This document shows positions 1 through 8,044 of a stretch of DNA of 64,000 nt, piece by piece. Below the pieces are notes generated by a model. It did not search any database. It saw only the letters and a list, made by a program, of their open reading frames with translations, and was not told the origin of the DNA. The stretch's first letter is position 1. The number at the start of each line of letters is the position of its first letter. Both the position numbers and the translations under genes were made by a program. The DNA is from an uncultured Eubacteriales bacterium (lineage in GTDB: Bacteria; Bacillota; Clostridia; Oscillospirales; Acutalibacteraceae): NCBI GenBank assembly GCA_934630515.1, contig CAKTVV010000014.1, forward strand, positions 19,947 through 83,946, read 5' to 3'.

Positions 1-14
1 AACACTTTTTTCAT
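1..14 (-). CDS. Start of a leftward gene leaving the window (partial)
   Basis: The minus strand reads ATG AAA AAA GTG TT, giving Met-Lys-Lys-Val, a beginning typical of exported proteins or lipoproteins. A GGGAG ribosome site lies at 26-30, 11 nt upstream, which is slightly far. A consensus promoter at 222-251 points at it. Only four codons are visible, so no function can be given and the gene itself is an inference. Confidence 0.4.
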
Positions 15-55
15 GGCTTTAAGCTCTCCCTGTTCTTTCCTGCAAATTTGGCTGC

Positions 56-92
56 AAAAACCGGCATTCCTTGGCGCTGATGCCCGATTTTT
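56..92 (-). terminator. Terminator-like hairpin in the leader of the leftward gene
   Basis: On the minus strand an arm AAAAATCGGGCAT pairs with ATGCCGGTTTTT (one bulge, one wobble) around a 12-nt loop, and the 3' arm ends in five T. It lies between the promoter at 222-251 and the ATG at 14, where an attenuator or riboswitch expression platform would be. Confidence 0.5.
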
Positions 93-214
93 ACCGGACA
101 TAGGCTTTGAGCTGCCGCTTCGCTGCCCCGAAGGGTACGGCTGCGGGCGTCCCATCGTCCGCAGCCGCCCGCTGGGGCGGGCATATGAGGAAAAGGATGC
201 CCTTTCCCTTATTT
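93..214 (-). promoter_or_regulatory. GC-rich structured 5' leader, possible riboswitch or attenuator
   Basis: About 120 nt between the inferred transcription start and the terminator-like hairpin. It can form a 9-bp stem (138-146 with 159-167), a 5-bp stem (167-171 with 178-182) and a CCC-CGAA-GGG hairpin near 126-135. I compared it by eye with the core motifs of TPP, SAM-I, glycine, FMN, cobalamin, fluoride, guanidine, ydaO and T-box leaders and found no convincing match, so the ligand, if any, is unknown. Confidence 0.35.
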
Positions 215-221
215 GTGAATA

Positions 222-251
222 ATTATACGGCAAAGAGTGGGAATTTGTCAA
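222..251 (-). promoter_or_regulatory. Consensus sigma-A promoter firing leftward
   Basis: TTGACA (246-251 on the minus strand), 18-nt spacer, TATAAT (222-227). It drives the long leader and the gene that exits at position 1. Confidence 0.7.
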
Positions 252-417
252 GGGATTATTCATGAAAATGTATAAATATTTATAGGCATACAACAGGTAG
301 GATTTTGTATACATAGACGGATATAGAGCGCCCGGTAGACCCGGAGGCGGGGTCTGCGTTGTTGCTCTGCCTTGACCGGCGGCGCAGGGATGCCCGGCGA
401 TCTGCCCTTTGAAACGC
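252..417. other. Intergenic stretch, no gene seen
   Basis: AT-rich at 260-320 then GC-rich. Short open frames here have no ribosome site and no recognisable protein character. A weak AGACCC/GGGTCT hairpin lies near 337-356. Confidence 0.5.
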
Positions 418-423
418 AAAAAA

Positions 424-452
424 GGCAGCCGGAGATGTGAACTCCGGCTGCC
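424..452 (-). terminator. Intrinsic terminator of the zinc-ribbon gene
   Basis: Perfect 11-bp stem (424-434 with 442-452), followed on the minus strand by six T (418-423). It sits 50 nt after the stop of the gene ending at 502. Confidence 0.85.
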
Positions 453-501
453 AGACAGGGATCTCTTTGGTTTTCGGACAGCGGCCTTGCCGCTGCAGGA
501 A

Positions 502-1035
502 TTATTTGAGGAAGGTCATTCCCCGGATGATGGCAAGCTCCTTGGCCTTGTTGCCGCAGACCTGGAAGAAGCCGATGATCGCCAGCACCTCCAGAATGAT
601 CAGGCACACCGCTCCGGCGATCGCCACGATGATGGTCCAGAACAGCAGAGCGATGACCACCGCCAGCAGAATGGACAGCACATGGATGCGCAGCGCCTGC
701 TTCACATGGAACTGGACATATGCCGAGTCCTTAGCGCCGATGAGCGCCACCAGAACGCCCAGCAACGACATCAGATAGGGCAGCATGGCGTAAACCTTAT
801 TTGCCCGAATATCCTCCTCGGTAAATTCCGCCGTGTGGTCATACACGTCCACATAGGGCGCCGCCGGCGCCTGATAGACCGGCTGATAGGGCGGCTGGAA
901 TCCGGGCTGCTGCGGCTGGGCTTGCGGCTGCGGTTGAGGCTGCACCTGAGGCGCCGCTCCGCAGGCAGTGCCGCAACGGGGGCAAACCGACACTTCATCG
1001 GCTAACTGTGCCTGACAAACCGGACAGATCTTCAT
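502..1035 (-). CDS. Zinc-ribbon membrane protein (DUF4870-like)
   Basis: 177 residues. The N-terminus has a zinc ribbon with Cys4, Cys7, Cys18 and Cys21 (CPVC, CPRC). A Pro/Gln-rich linker (about 27-60) follows, then a C-terminal half with three hydrophobic stretches, which are probably membrane helices. This layout, zinc ribbon plus DUF4870-like membrane domain, is common in Clostridia and has no assigned biochemical role. It has its own promoter at 1068-1096, inside the intergenic space behind recG, and its own terminator at 424-452, so it is monocistronic. The start is the Met before KICPVC; an AAAGGGATG sequence upstream serves as ribosome site. Confidence 0.75.
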   Translation of the reverse strand: MKICPVCQAQLADEVSVCPRCGTACGAAPQVQPQPQPQAQPQQPGFQPPYQPVYQAPAAPYVDVYDHTAEFTEEDIRANKVYAMLPYLMSLLGVLVALIGAKDSAYVQFHVKQALRIHVLSILLAVVIALLFWTIIVAIAGAVCLIILEVLAIIGFFQVCGNKAKELAIIRGMTFLK

Positions 1036-1067
1036 ATAGAGTCACATCCCTTTCACAAGATACTGTC

Positions 1068-1096
1068 ATTATACACCAATACCGGCGTCGTGTCAA
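1068..1096 (-). promoter_or_regulatory. Promoter of the zinc-ribbon gene
   Basis: TTGACA (1091-1096), 17-nt spacer, TATAAT (1068-1073) on the minus strand: full consensus. It lies directly behind the recG stop codon. Confidence 0.85.
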
Positions 1097-1099
1097 ACG

Positions 1100-3142
1100 T
1101 CAATTCAACCCGCCGTCACCCACCTGCCCGAACAGCGCCTCTACGGCAGCCGCCAGCGGGCAATCCTCCGGCGCCGTCAGCTCCGGATCGGCGGCGAGCC
1201 GGTTGGCGGCGGCAGCCTGCGCCTGATGCAGCAGCTCCAGATCCGCCGACAGGTCGGCGATCCGCAGCCGGGGCAGCCCATGCTGCCGGTCGCCGAAAAA
1301 GTCGCCGGGCCCCCGGAGCTTTAAGTCCTCGTCCGCAATGCGGAAGCCGTCGGTGGTGTCGCACATGACCTGCAGCCGCCGGCGGGTTTCCTCCCCGGTA
1401 TGGTCGGAGATGAGAATGCAGGCGGAGGGGTATTTGCCCCGGCCGACCCGCCCCCGCAGCTGGTGCAGCTGCGCCAGCCCGAACCGCTCGGCGTTTTCCA
1501 CCACCAGAATGACGGCGTTCGGCACATCCACCCCCACCTCGATGACGGTGGTGGAGACCAGCAGCTGGATCTGACCGGCGGCAAAGGCCGCCATGATCTG
1601 CTCCTTTTCTGCGGGGCGCATTTTCCCGTGGAGCAGTCCCAGCCGGTAGCCCCGGAAGGGACCCTCGGCCAGCTGGGAAAACAGCTCGGTGGCGGCGTGG
1701 AGGTCGCTGGGCTCCTCGCCCTCCTCCACCAGCGGGCAGACGATGAAGCCCTGCCGCCCCTCGTCCAGATGGCGGCGCACATAACCGTATGCCCGCTCCC
1801 GCCGGCGGGAGGAGATCGCAAAGGTGGCGACCGGCTGCCGCCCCGGCGGCAGCTCATCCAGCACCGACACGTCCAGATCGCCGTAGACGATCAGCGCCAA
1901 GGTGCGGGGGATGGGGGTGGCGGACATCACCAGCAGGTGGGGATTGCAGCCCTTGGACGCCAGCTTTGCCCGCTGCCGCACCCCGAACCGGTGCTGCTCG
2001 TCGGTGATCACCAGCCCCAGCCGGGCGAACTGCACCGTATCCGACAGCAGCGCATGGGTGCCCACCGCCAGATCGATCGTGCCTGCTGCCAGCGCCGCCT
2101 GCAGCTCCCGCCGCCGGGCGGCGGGCAGCGAGCCGGTGATGCACGCCACCCGCACGCCGTCCCCCAGCAGGGTCTGCAGCGTGGCGGCGTGCTGCTGTGC
2201 CAGAATTTCCGTGGGCGCCATCATCGCCGCCTGCCAGCCCTCCCGGATGGCGGTATAGGCGACTCCTGCCGCCACCGCCGTCTTGCCGCTGCCCACATCG
2301 CCCTGTACCAGCCGGGACATGGGCTGCGACCGGTGCATATCCTCGACGCAGGCGTCGATGGCACGCCGCTGGGCTCCGGTGAGGGTGAAGGGCAGCCCGG
2401 CAATGTAGTCCGCCGTGTGATCCCCCCGGATTACCGCTCCGGTGGACTGACGATTGCGGCGCTTGAGCCGCAGCATCCCCAGCTGGAGCAGATACAGCTC
2501 CTCGAACACCAGCCGCCGCCGGGCGGCAGCCAGCGCCGCCTCTCCGGTGGGGCGGTGGATCTCCCGCAGCGCCGTCGTTTTGTCCGTCAGCTGCAGCCGC
2601 TGGCGCAGCGGCTCATCCAGCACCTCCGGGGGCGGAAAGCGGGTCAGCCGGGACAGCGCCTCGGCAACATTGCCCTCGATCATCCGGCTGGTGAGCCCCT
2701 CCGTCTGCCGATAGAGCGGGCGGATGCGCTGCCCGGTGGCAGCGCTCTCGATGAGCGGGGAAGCCATCTCGTATTGCCGTCCGTTGGCGGTGACGGTGCC
2801 GAATAGCAGGATCTCCTCGTCCCGCTGGACCCGGGCGGCAGCGTACCGGTTATTAAACAGGGTCACCGCCACCGTATTCTGCCCGTCGGACACCCGGAAT
2901 TTATAGAGAGTCATACCCTTGCGCACCCGATGCTCTGTGGGGGCGGCGATCACATAGCCCCGCACGCAGCAGGGCTCTCCCGGCCGGGCGTCGGCGGCGT
3001 GGATGCACCGGGACCAGTCCTCGTATGCCCGGGGATAAAATCCCAGCAGGTCGCCCACGGTGGCGATATGCAGCTTTTCGTAGGCGGCAGCCCGCTTATC
3101 GCCGACGTTTTTCAGGCTGCGGATGGAGTCCTCGAGTCCCAT
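1100..3142 (-). CDS. recG: ATP-dependent DNA helicase RecG
   Basis: 680 residues, the usual length. RecG unwinds and reverses stalled forks and branch-migrates Holliday junctions. The N-terminal wedge/OB domain covers about 1-150. The helicase domain shows a Q-motif-like TGAQ near 255, Walker A GDVGSGKT (281-288), the DEQH box (381-384) and motif III SATPIPRT (407-414). The C-terminal half has the conserved VVEN-AERFGLAQLHQLRGR region. The start Met at 3142 has GGAGGG upstream. Its promoter at 3169-3197 is back to back with that of ktrB. Confidence 0.97.
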   Translation of the reverse strand: MGLEDSIRSLKNVGDKRAAAYEKLHIATVGDLLGFYPRAYEDWSRCIHAADARPGEPCCVRGYVIAAPTEHRVRKGMTLYKFRVSDGQNTVAVTLFNNRYAAARVQRDEEILLFGTVTANGRQYEMASPLIESAATGQRIRPLYRQTEGLTSRMIEGNVAEALSRLTRFPPPEVLDEPLRQRLQLTDKTTALREIHRPTGEAALAAARRRLVFEELYLLQLGMLRLKRRNRQSTGAVIRGDHTADYIAGLPFTLTGAQRRAIDACVEDMHRSQPMSRLVQGDVGSGKTAVAAGVAYTAIREGWQAAMMAPTEILAQQHAATLQTLLGDGVRVACITGSLPAARRRELQAALAAGTIDLAVGTHALLSDTVQFARLGLVITDEQHRFGVRQRAKLASKGCNPHLLVMSATPIPRTLALIVYGDLDVSVLDELPPGRQPVATFAISSRRRERAYGYVRRHLDEGRQGFIVCPLVEEGEEPSDLHAATELFSQLAEGPFRGYRLGLLHGKMRPAEKEQIMAAFAAGQIQLLVSTTVIEVGVDVPNAVILVVENAERFGLAQLHQLRGRVGRGKYPSACILISDHTGEETRRRLQVMCDTTDGFRIADEDLKLRGPGDFFGDRQHGLPRLRIADLSADLELLHQAQAAAANRLAADPELTAPEDCPLAAAVEALFGQVGDGGLN

Positions 3143-3168
3143 GGCGATCCCTCCGTTTCTTTATCCAT

Positions 3169-3197
3169 ATTATAGCCCGGTTTTCCGCTGCTGGCAA
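3169..3197 (-). promoter_or_regulatory. recG promoter
   Basis: TTGCCA (3192-3197), 17 nt, TATAAT (3169-3174) on the minus strand. Its -35 is 22 bp from the ktrB -35, a compact divergent promoter pair. Confidence 0.8.
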
Positions 3198-3219
3198 GGG
3201 GAAATCCGCCGGGCGGCTC

Positions 3220-3247
3220 TTTACAATCGGGGAAAACGTGCTATAAT
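3220..3247 (+). promoter_or_regulatory. ktrB-ktrA promoter
   Basis: TTTACA (3220-3225), 16 nt, TATAAT (3242-3247). The resulting leader is about 115 nt, with a GGCGCCG inverted repeat near 3284-3304. It lacks the conserved ydaO (c-di-AMP) core that often precedes clostridial ktr genes. Confidence 0.75.
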
Positions 3248-3368
3248 GGCGTAAGATATATTTTTTGCGGGGCGCTGTCCCGGCGCCGTTTCCGTAGGCG
3301 CCGCCGCCGAGGGGAGCGTTCCCGCCTGTAGTATTGATAACGGCGAGCTTCGCCGGTAGGAGCTGTCT

Positions 3369-4667
3369 ATGAAACCATTGACGAAGGTCCTGACCCCGCC
3401 CCGGGTGATCGCACTGGGCTTTGCCCTGACGATCCTGATCGGCTCCGGGCTGCTGATGCTGCCCGTCTGCGTGCGCCCGGGGGTGGCGCTGCGCTATATC
3501 GATGCGCTGTATACCGCCGCCAGCGCCGTGTGCGTCACCGGCCTGATCGCTGTGGACGCAGCGGATACTTTCACCGGGCTGGGGCAAGCGGTCCTCGGGC
3601 TGCTGATCCAGATCGGCGGGCTGGGGGTCACCACGGTGGGCGCCGGGATCATCCTCGCCACCGGGCGGCGGATGGATCTGCGCAGCCGCACCATCTTCCG
3701 GGAGGCGGTCAATCTGGACTCCCTGAAAGGCATTGTCGTGCTGGTGCGGGAGATCTTCTTCACCACGGTGATCGCCGAGGGGGTGGGGGCGCTGCTGTGC
3801 CTGCCCTCCTTCCTGCGGGGGCATACAGTGGGGCACGCCATCGGTATCAGCCTGTTTCATGCGGTGGCGGCGTTCAATAACGCCGGCTTTGATATTCTTG
3901 GCGGCGGCACGAACCTGATCCCCTACCGGGAGGACGTGCTGCTCAATTTGGTGACCTGTGTGCTGGTGTTTCTGGGGGGTATCGGGTTTCTGGTGCTGCG
4001 GGAGGTGCGGCAAAAGCGGCTGCGGTGGAAACCCCTGTCCATGCACGCCAAGGTGGTGCTGTCGGTCAGCGCCGTGCTGACGGTGGGCGGAACGGTCTTA
4101 CTGAAGCTGACGGAGAACCTGACCTGGCTGGGGGCGCTGTTTCATAGCGTGTCCGCCCGCACCGCCGGGTTTTCCACCTATCCGCTGAGCGGATTCACCC
4201 AGCCCGGGTTGCTGGTGATGCTGTTTCTCATGCTGGTGGGGGCGTCCCCCGGCTCCACCGGCGGCGGAATCAAAACCACCACCCTGTTCGTGCTGCTCAA
4301 GGGGATCGGCTCCGCCGCCACCAATCGGTCGGAAAAGGCGTTCCGCTACGCTATCCCCCGCACTGCCTTTCGCAAGGCGGCGGTGATCCTGCTGCTGGCG
4401 CTGGGGGTCATTTTCACCGGCACTTACCTGCTGACGGTGCTGGAGCCGTCCCTGTCGCTGCGGGATGCACTGTTCGAGATGACCAGTGCCTTTGCCACGG
4501 TGGGGCTGTCCACCGGCATCACCGCCGGTTTGGGGGTGGGAGCCAAGCTCCTGTCCATTGTCATTATGTATATCGGACGGCTGGGACCGCTGACCGTGGC
4601 GACCCTGTGGTATTTCTCCCGGGGGGAGCGGGTGCGCTACCCGGAGGGGGATATGGCGATCGGATAA
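3369..4667 (+). CDS. ktrB: Potassium uptake channel subunit, TrkH/KtrB family
   Basis: 432 residues of mostly membrane helices, the size of KtrB and shorter than TrkH. The four M1-P-M2 repeats are visible through their filter regions, for example TAASAVCVTGL (about residues 49-59), FNNAGFD, ARTAGFSTYPL and FATVGLSTGI. It forms the K+-conducting dimer gated by the cytosolic KtrA ring. The start ATG at 3369 has GGAG upstream. ktrA follows after 108 nt on the same strand, so the two are probably co-transcribed. Confidence 0.93.
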   Translation: MKPLTKVLTPPRVIALGFALTILIGSGLLMLPVCVRPGVALRYIDALYTAASAVCVTGLIAVDAADTFTGLGQAVLGLLIQIGGLGVTTVGAGIILATGRRMDLRSRTIFREAVNLDSLKGIVVLVREIFFTTVIAEGVGALLCLPSFLRGHTVGHAIGISLFHAVAAFNNAGFDILGGGTNLIPYREDVLLNLVTCVLVFLGGIGFLVLREVRQKRLRWKPLSMHAKVVLSVSAVLTVGGTVLLKLTENLTWLGALFHSVSARTAGFSTYPLSGFTQPGLLVMLFLMLVGASPGSTGGGIKTTTLFVLLKGIGSAATNRSEKAFRYAIPRTAFRKAAVILLLALGVIFTGTYLLTVLEPSLSLRDALFEMTSAFATVGLSTGITAGLGVGAKLLSIVIMYIGRLGPLTVATLWYFSRGERVRYPEGDMAIG

Positions 4668-4684
4668 GCGGATAAAAACCGCTT

Positions 4685-4704
4685 GTAGGGGCGTCGGCGC
4701 CCCT
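4685..4704. repeat. Short GTAGGGGCG/CGCCCC hairpin between ktrB and ktrA
   Basis: A small inverted repeat (GTAGGGGCG, TCGG, CGCCCCTGC) in the 108-nt gap. It resembles fragments of interspersed GTAGGGGCG elements known from clostridial genomes. There is no T-tract, so it is probably not a terminator. Confidence 0.3.
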
Positions 4705-4775
4705 GCGTACAGCAGAAGACAGCCGCTCCGGTAAGGGCGGGGCGGTCCGCTATGGCTTGATTAAGGAGGAAAACT

Positions 4776-5453
4776 ATGTTTCATCGCAACAAAAACGAGC
4801 GGGAGTCCTATGGCATCGTCGGTCTGGGACGGTTTGGCACGGCGCTGGCGACCCGGCTGGCGCAAAGCGGCTGCGAGCTGCTGGTGCTGGATCGGGACGA
4901 GGAAAAGATCCGGGAGATGCGGGAGCTGACCGACAACGCCTATGTGGTCAGCAATCTGGAAAAGAAGACCCTGCTGGATACGGGCATTCAGAATTGCGAC
5001 GTGGCGGTGGTGTGTATCGGTTCGCACATCGACACCTCCATTCTCACCACCCTCAATCTGGTGTCCATGCACATCCCCACCGTCATTGCCAAGGCCACCA
5101 GCGCCGACCATGGAGCGATTCTGGAAAAGCTGGGGGCGCAGGTGGTCTATCCGGAGCGGGATATGGCGGTGCGGCTGGCGAATCGGCTGGAGAATGCCCG
5201 GATGCTGGATTTTGTCCAGCTCAGCGAGAAAATTAACGTGACGAAAATGCGGGTACCCGCCCAGCTGGTGGGCAAGACCGTAGCCGAGGCGGATCTGCGC
5301 TCCCGGTTCGGGCTGAACATTCTCGCTCTGGAGCATCAGGGCAGCGTGGTGGAGACGGTCCGCCCCGAGCAGGAGCTGCGCAAGGAGGATATTCTGTATC
5401 TCTCCGGCAGCCGCTCCGGTATTACTAAGCTCAACGACTGGGCGGCGGAATGA
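4776..5453 (+). CDS. ktrA: Potassium uptake regulatory subunit, RCK/TrkA family
   Basis: 225 residues: an RCK_N Rossmann domain (about 12-130) starting with the dinucleotide motif GLGRFG, and an RCK_C (TrkA_C) domain (about 140-220) that in this family binds c-di-AMP or nucleotides. It should form the octameric gating ring of KtrB. The start has TAAGGAGG immediately upstream. It lies directly behind ktrB. Confidence 0.93.
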   Translation: MFHRNKNERESYGIVGLGRFGTALATRLAQSGCELLVLDRDEEKIREMRELTDNAYVVSNLEKKTLLDTGIQNCDVAVVCIGSHIDTSILTTLNLVSMHIPTVIAKATSADHGAILEKLGAQVVYPERDMAVRLANRLENARMLDFVQLSEKINVTKMRVPAQLVGKTVAEADLRSRFGLNILALEHQGSVVETVRPEQELRKEDILYLSGSRSGITKLNDWAAE

Positions 5454-5503
5454 CCGCAGTCTTTGCGCCGGTATTCTGGATCAGTTAAGGAGACCCGACC
5501 CCT

Positions 5504-6862
5504 ATGGAACGCAATCTCACCGTCGGCAGCGTGCCGAAAAATCTGCTGTATTTTGCTCTGCCGTATCTGCTGTCCTACTTTCTGCAGACGCTCTACGGCA
5601 TGGCAGATCTGTTCATTGTGGGGCAGTTTTCCCCGGTGGCAGCGACCACCGCTGTCTCCGTCGGCAGTCAGGTGATGCATATGCTCACCGTGGTGCTGGT
5701 GGGGCTGGCCATGGGCACTACCGTGCAGGTGGCGCAGGCGGTGGGCGGCGGCAACCGGGCGCAGGCGTCCCGTGCCATCGGCAACACCGTGACCCTGTTC
5801 GCCGGGGTGGCGGTGGTGCTGACCGTTTTGCTGGTGGCGCTGGTGCGCCCCATCGTCGCCGTCATGTCTACCCCTGCCGAGGCGGCGGAGGGCACGGCGG
5901 CGTATCTGACCGTGTGCTTTCTGGGGATTCCGTTCATCACGGCGTATAATATCCTCAGCGCCATCTTCCGGGGCATGGGGGACTCCAAAAGCCCGCTGTA
6001 TTTTATTACAGTGGCGTGCGGCGTCAACATCGGACTGGATTATCTGTTCATCGGAGCGCTGAATATGGGACCGGTGGGGGCGGCGCTGGGCACCACCCTG
6101 TCGCAGGCGGTCAGCGTCGGGATCGCCTTGCTGTTTATGCGGCGCAAAAGGATCGGTCCCCGGGTGGAGCGCTCCGACCTGTGCCCCGACCGCTCGGTGA
6201 TGGGGCGGCTGCTGTCCGTCGGTCTGCCCATTGCCCTGCAGGATGGGCTGATCCAGGTGGCGTTTATGGTGATCACCGTCATTGCGAACCGGCGGGGGCT
6301 GACCGACTCCGCCGCTGTAGGAATTGTGGAAAAGATCATCGGCTTTCTGTTTCTTGTGCCCTCCTCCATGCTGTCCACCGTGTCGGCGCTGGGGGCGCAG
6401 AATATCGGCGCCGGTAAGCCGGAGCGGGCGGTGGCGACCCTGCGGTATGCGCTGCTGATCACCGGCGGGTTCGGCGTGGTGATGGCGGTGCTGTTCCAGT
6501 GGATCGCTACCGGAGCGGTGGCGCTGTTCACCCCGGATGCGGCGGTGGCGGCGGCCGGCGGTGCTTATCTGCGGGGGTATATCCTCGACTGCGCCTTTGC
6601 GGGGATTCATTTCAGCTTCAGCGGCTATTTCTGTGCCCGGGGCAAGTCCGGGCTGTCCTTTTTGCATAATCTGCTGGCGATCCTGCTGGTGCGCATCCCC
6701 GGCGCCCATCTGGCCTCCCGGTGGTTCCCGAATACGCTGCTGCCGATGGGTCTGGCGACGGCTGCCGGTTCGCTGTGTTCGGTGGCGGTGTGCCTGATCG
6801 CCTTTGCCGTGATCCGGCAGCGGGATCGGCAGGCGCTGCCGGATCAGGACTTACCCAGATAG
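5504..6862 (+). CDS. MATE family multidrug/Na+ exporter
   Basis: 452 residues with about twelve membrane helices in two homologous halves, typical MATE length. Visible family features include the N-terminal YALPYLLSYFLQTLYGMAD-type first helix (here FALPYLLSYFLQTLYGMADL) and FRGMGDSK between helices. It should export cationic compounds or drugs against Na+ or H+. AAGGAG precedes the start at 5504. The C-terminus (LPDQDLPR) is followed by an imperfect 15-bp tandem repeat that echoes its coding sequence. Confidence 0.92.
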   Translation: MERNLTVGSVPKNLLYFALPYLLSYFLQTLYGMADLFIVGQFSPVAATTAVSVGSQVMHMLTVVLVGLAMGTTVQVAQAVGGGNRAQASRAIGNTVTLFAGVAVVLTVLLVALVRPIVAVMSTPAEAAEGTAAYLTVCFLGIPFITAYNILSAIFRGMGDSKSPLYFITVACGVNIGLDYLFIGALNMGPVGAALGTTLSQAVSVGIALLFMRRKRIGPRVERSDLCPDRSVMGRLLSVGLPIALQDGLIQVAFMVITVIANRRGLTDSAAVGIVEKIIGFLFLVPSSMLSTVSALGAQNIGAGKPERAVATLRYALLITGGFGVVMAVLFQWIATGAVALFTPDAAVAAAGGAYLRGYILDCAFAGIHFSFSGYFCARGKSGLSFLHNLLAILLVRIPGAHLASRWFPNTLLPMGLATAAGSLCSVAVCLIAFAVIRQRDRQALPDQDLPR

Positions 6863-6920
6863 GAATCGTCCGGATAGGAACCACACGGACAAGAAGCGTT
6901 TCCTGGGCAGGGTTCGCTTG

Positions 6921-6980
6921 TGCAGGGTCTGCCTATGCAGGGTCTGCCTGTGCAGGGTCTGCCTGTGCAGAAGCTGCCTG
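6921..6980 (+). repeat. 15-bp tandem repeat, four copies
   Basis: Unit TGCAGGGTCTGCCTG at 6921-6935, 6936-6950, 6951-6965 and, degenerate, 6966-6980; a fifth, worse copy precedes at 6906-6920. Unit length is a multiple of three. Confidence 0.85.
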
Positions 6981-7216
6981 ATCAGGAACTCTGCACGGGG
7001 AAAATTTGTCCGGACCGGACTGTCCGACCGGTCTTACCGGAAACGTGCCGGAAACGGGGCGGCGGAGCAGCCGCTGCGAAGGGGTCTGGCGGCACACACC
7101 GACGGCAAAAGCAGCGTGTCGGATGGGGAAAGCCGATCTGTGAAAGACAAATCACGCACATTCGTTCTGCTTTCGGCAGCCGATCGGCAGCCGGAGCGTT
7201 CTGCCAGATGCGAACA

Positions 7217-7252
7217 AAAAGCGCACCGACAAATGCTTGTCGGTGCGCTTTT
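7217..7252. terminator. Strong bidirectional terminator
   Basis: Perfect 16-bp stem (7217-7232 with 7237-7252), tetraloop ATGC, with A-tract and T-tract inside the stem ends. It can serve both the MATE transcript and the minus-strand gene ending at 7392. Confidence 0.9.
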
Positions 7253-7391
7253 CGATCATTCATGCGATGCGGCTGACCTCCGGAGGCTGCTGTCTCCCGG
7301 CGGTTCCGCCGGTATCGGTCTGCTGGCGGACGCTGCCCGTCGCAATACGTCCAGCCGCCCGACGATGGGCGCAGCGGTCAGCCGGTGATAT

Positions 7392-7775
7392 TTAGGCGCA
7401 GATCCGGCGCCCCGTCCGCTTGCCGGCGGTCTGCCGCTGCTGCTCCGCCGCTTCGGCCGCCTGCTCGAAAGCGAGCCGACTGCGGGTCAGCTGCTTTTCC
7501 CGTCTGCGCCGCAGCTGCTTGTTACGAAAGCGCACCCGATCCTGATACAGCATCCAGCCGGAAAAGCTCAGGATCAGCCCCTGCAGCACCAACAGCACGG
7601 TGGACAGCACCGGCGTAAGGGAAAAAGCAATCTCCGACACAAACGCCCCGTCCAGCACCGCCGTCAGCAGCGGCAAAAACGCCAGCTGGCGGGTGATCCC
7701 GAATTTTCCGCCGACCAACAGCAGTAGCGCTGCCAGCACCAGTGCCCCGTCGATCCAAATACTCAGCTTATCCAT
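7392..7775 (-). CDS. Small membrane protein of unknown function
   Basis: 127 residues. Three hydrophobic segments (about 10-22, 30-42, 52-75) are followed by a strongly basic, coiled-coil-like cytoplasmic tail rich in Arg, Gln and Ala (about 83-127). I do not recognise a family. AGGAGGG lies 8 nt before the start. The promoter at 7814-7841 is overlaid on its start side by a palindrome (7792-7809), so the gene looks regulated. Confidence 0.65.
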   Translation of the reverse strand: MDKLSIWIDGALVLAALLLLVGGKFGITRQLAFLPLLTAVLDGAFVSEIAFSLTPVLSTVLLVLQGLILSFSGWMLYQDRVRFRNKQLRRRREKQLTRSRLAFEQAAEAAEQQRQTAGKRTGRRICA

Positions 7776-7791
7776 TACGTCGCCCTCCTGT

Positions 7792-7809
7792 ACAGAACGC
7801 TTGTTCTGT
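7792..7809. promoter_or_regulatory. Operator-like palindrome
   Basis: ACAGAAC-GCTT-GTTCTGT, perfect 7-bp arms, at the expected transcription start of the minus-strand gene. GAAC-N4-GTTC resembles the Firmicute LexA box but differs at several positions, so LexA binding is only possible. Confidence 0.45.
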
Positions 7810-7813
7810 TTCT

Positions 7814-7841
7814 ATTATAACGCCGATTTTCAAAAAAGCAA
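7814..7841 (-). promoter_or_regulatory. Promoter of the small membrane protein
   Basis: TTGCTT (7836-7841), 16 nt, TATAAT (7814-7819) on the minus strand. Confidence 0.6.
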
Positions 7842-7983
7842 GCCCTTTTCGCAAAATTTCCGAAAAAATGTTCGATTTTATGCTCGGCCCCGTATTTTCG
7901 GTGTCGGGGATCGGACTTCTTTCAGCGTCTGATGACAGTATATATCGGGCGCTGTACAAAAAGCAGGACAGTGCAGAAACAAA

Positions 7984-8012
7984 TTGACATTTTATTTCCA
8001 AAGGTGTATACT
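7984..8012 (+). promoter_or_regulatory. Promoter of the iron alcohol dehydrogenase
   Basis: TTGACA (7984-7989), 17 nt, TATACT (8007-8012): near-perfect sigma-A promoter with the start codon only about 26 nt downstream of the expected +1. Confidence 0.88.
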
Positions 8013-8044
8013 AAGACCACTGTGATCCCATGGAGGTCTATGCA

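Larger units (their letters stand above)
6863..7391. other. 529-nt region without a recognisable gene
   Basis: Holds a 15-bp tandem repeat (6921-6980), several CCGG-centred palindromes (about 7010-7065) and a strong bidirectional terminator (7217-7252). Open frames through the repeat encode simple pentapeptides (QGLPV or CRVCL types) with no ribosome site. No protein-coding gene is supported. Confidence 0.6.

Noticed and set aside
13..222. A 69-codon plus-strand frame at the left edge
   Set aside because: No ribosome site, lies antisense to the structured leader, no protein-like pattern.
3248..3368. c-di-AMP (ydaO) riboswitch before ktrB
   Set aside because: The leader is only about 115 nt and I do not see the conserved ydaO core; only a simple GC hairpin is present.
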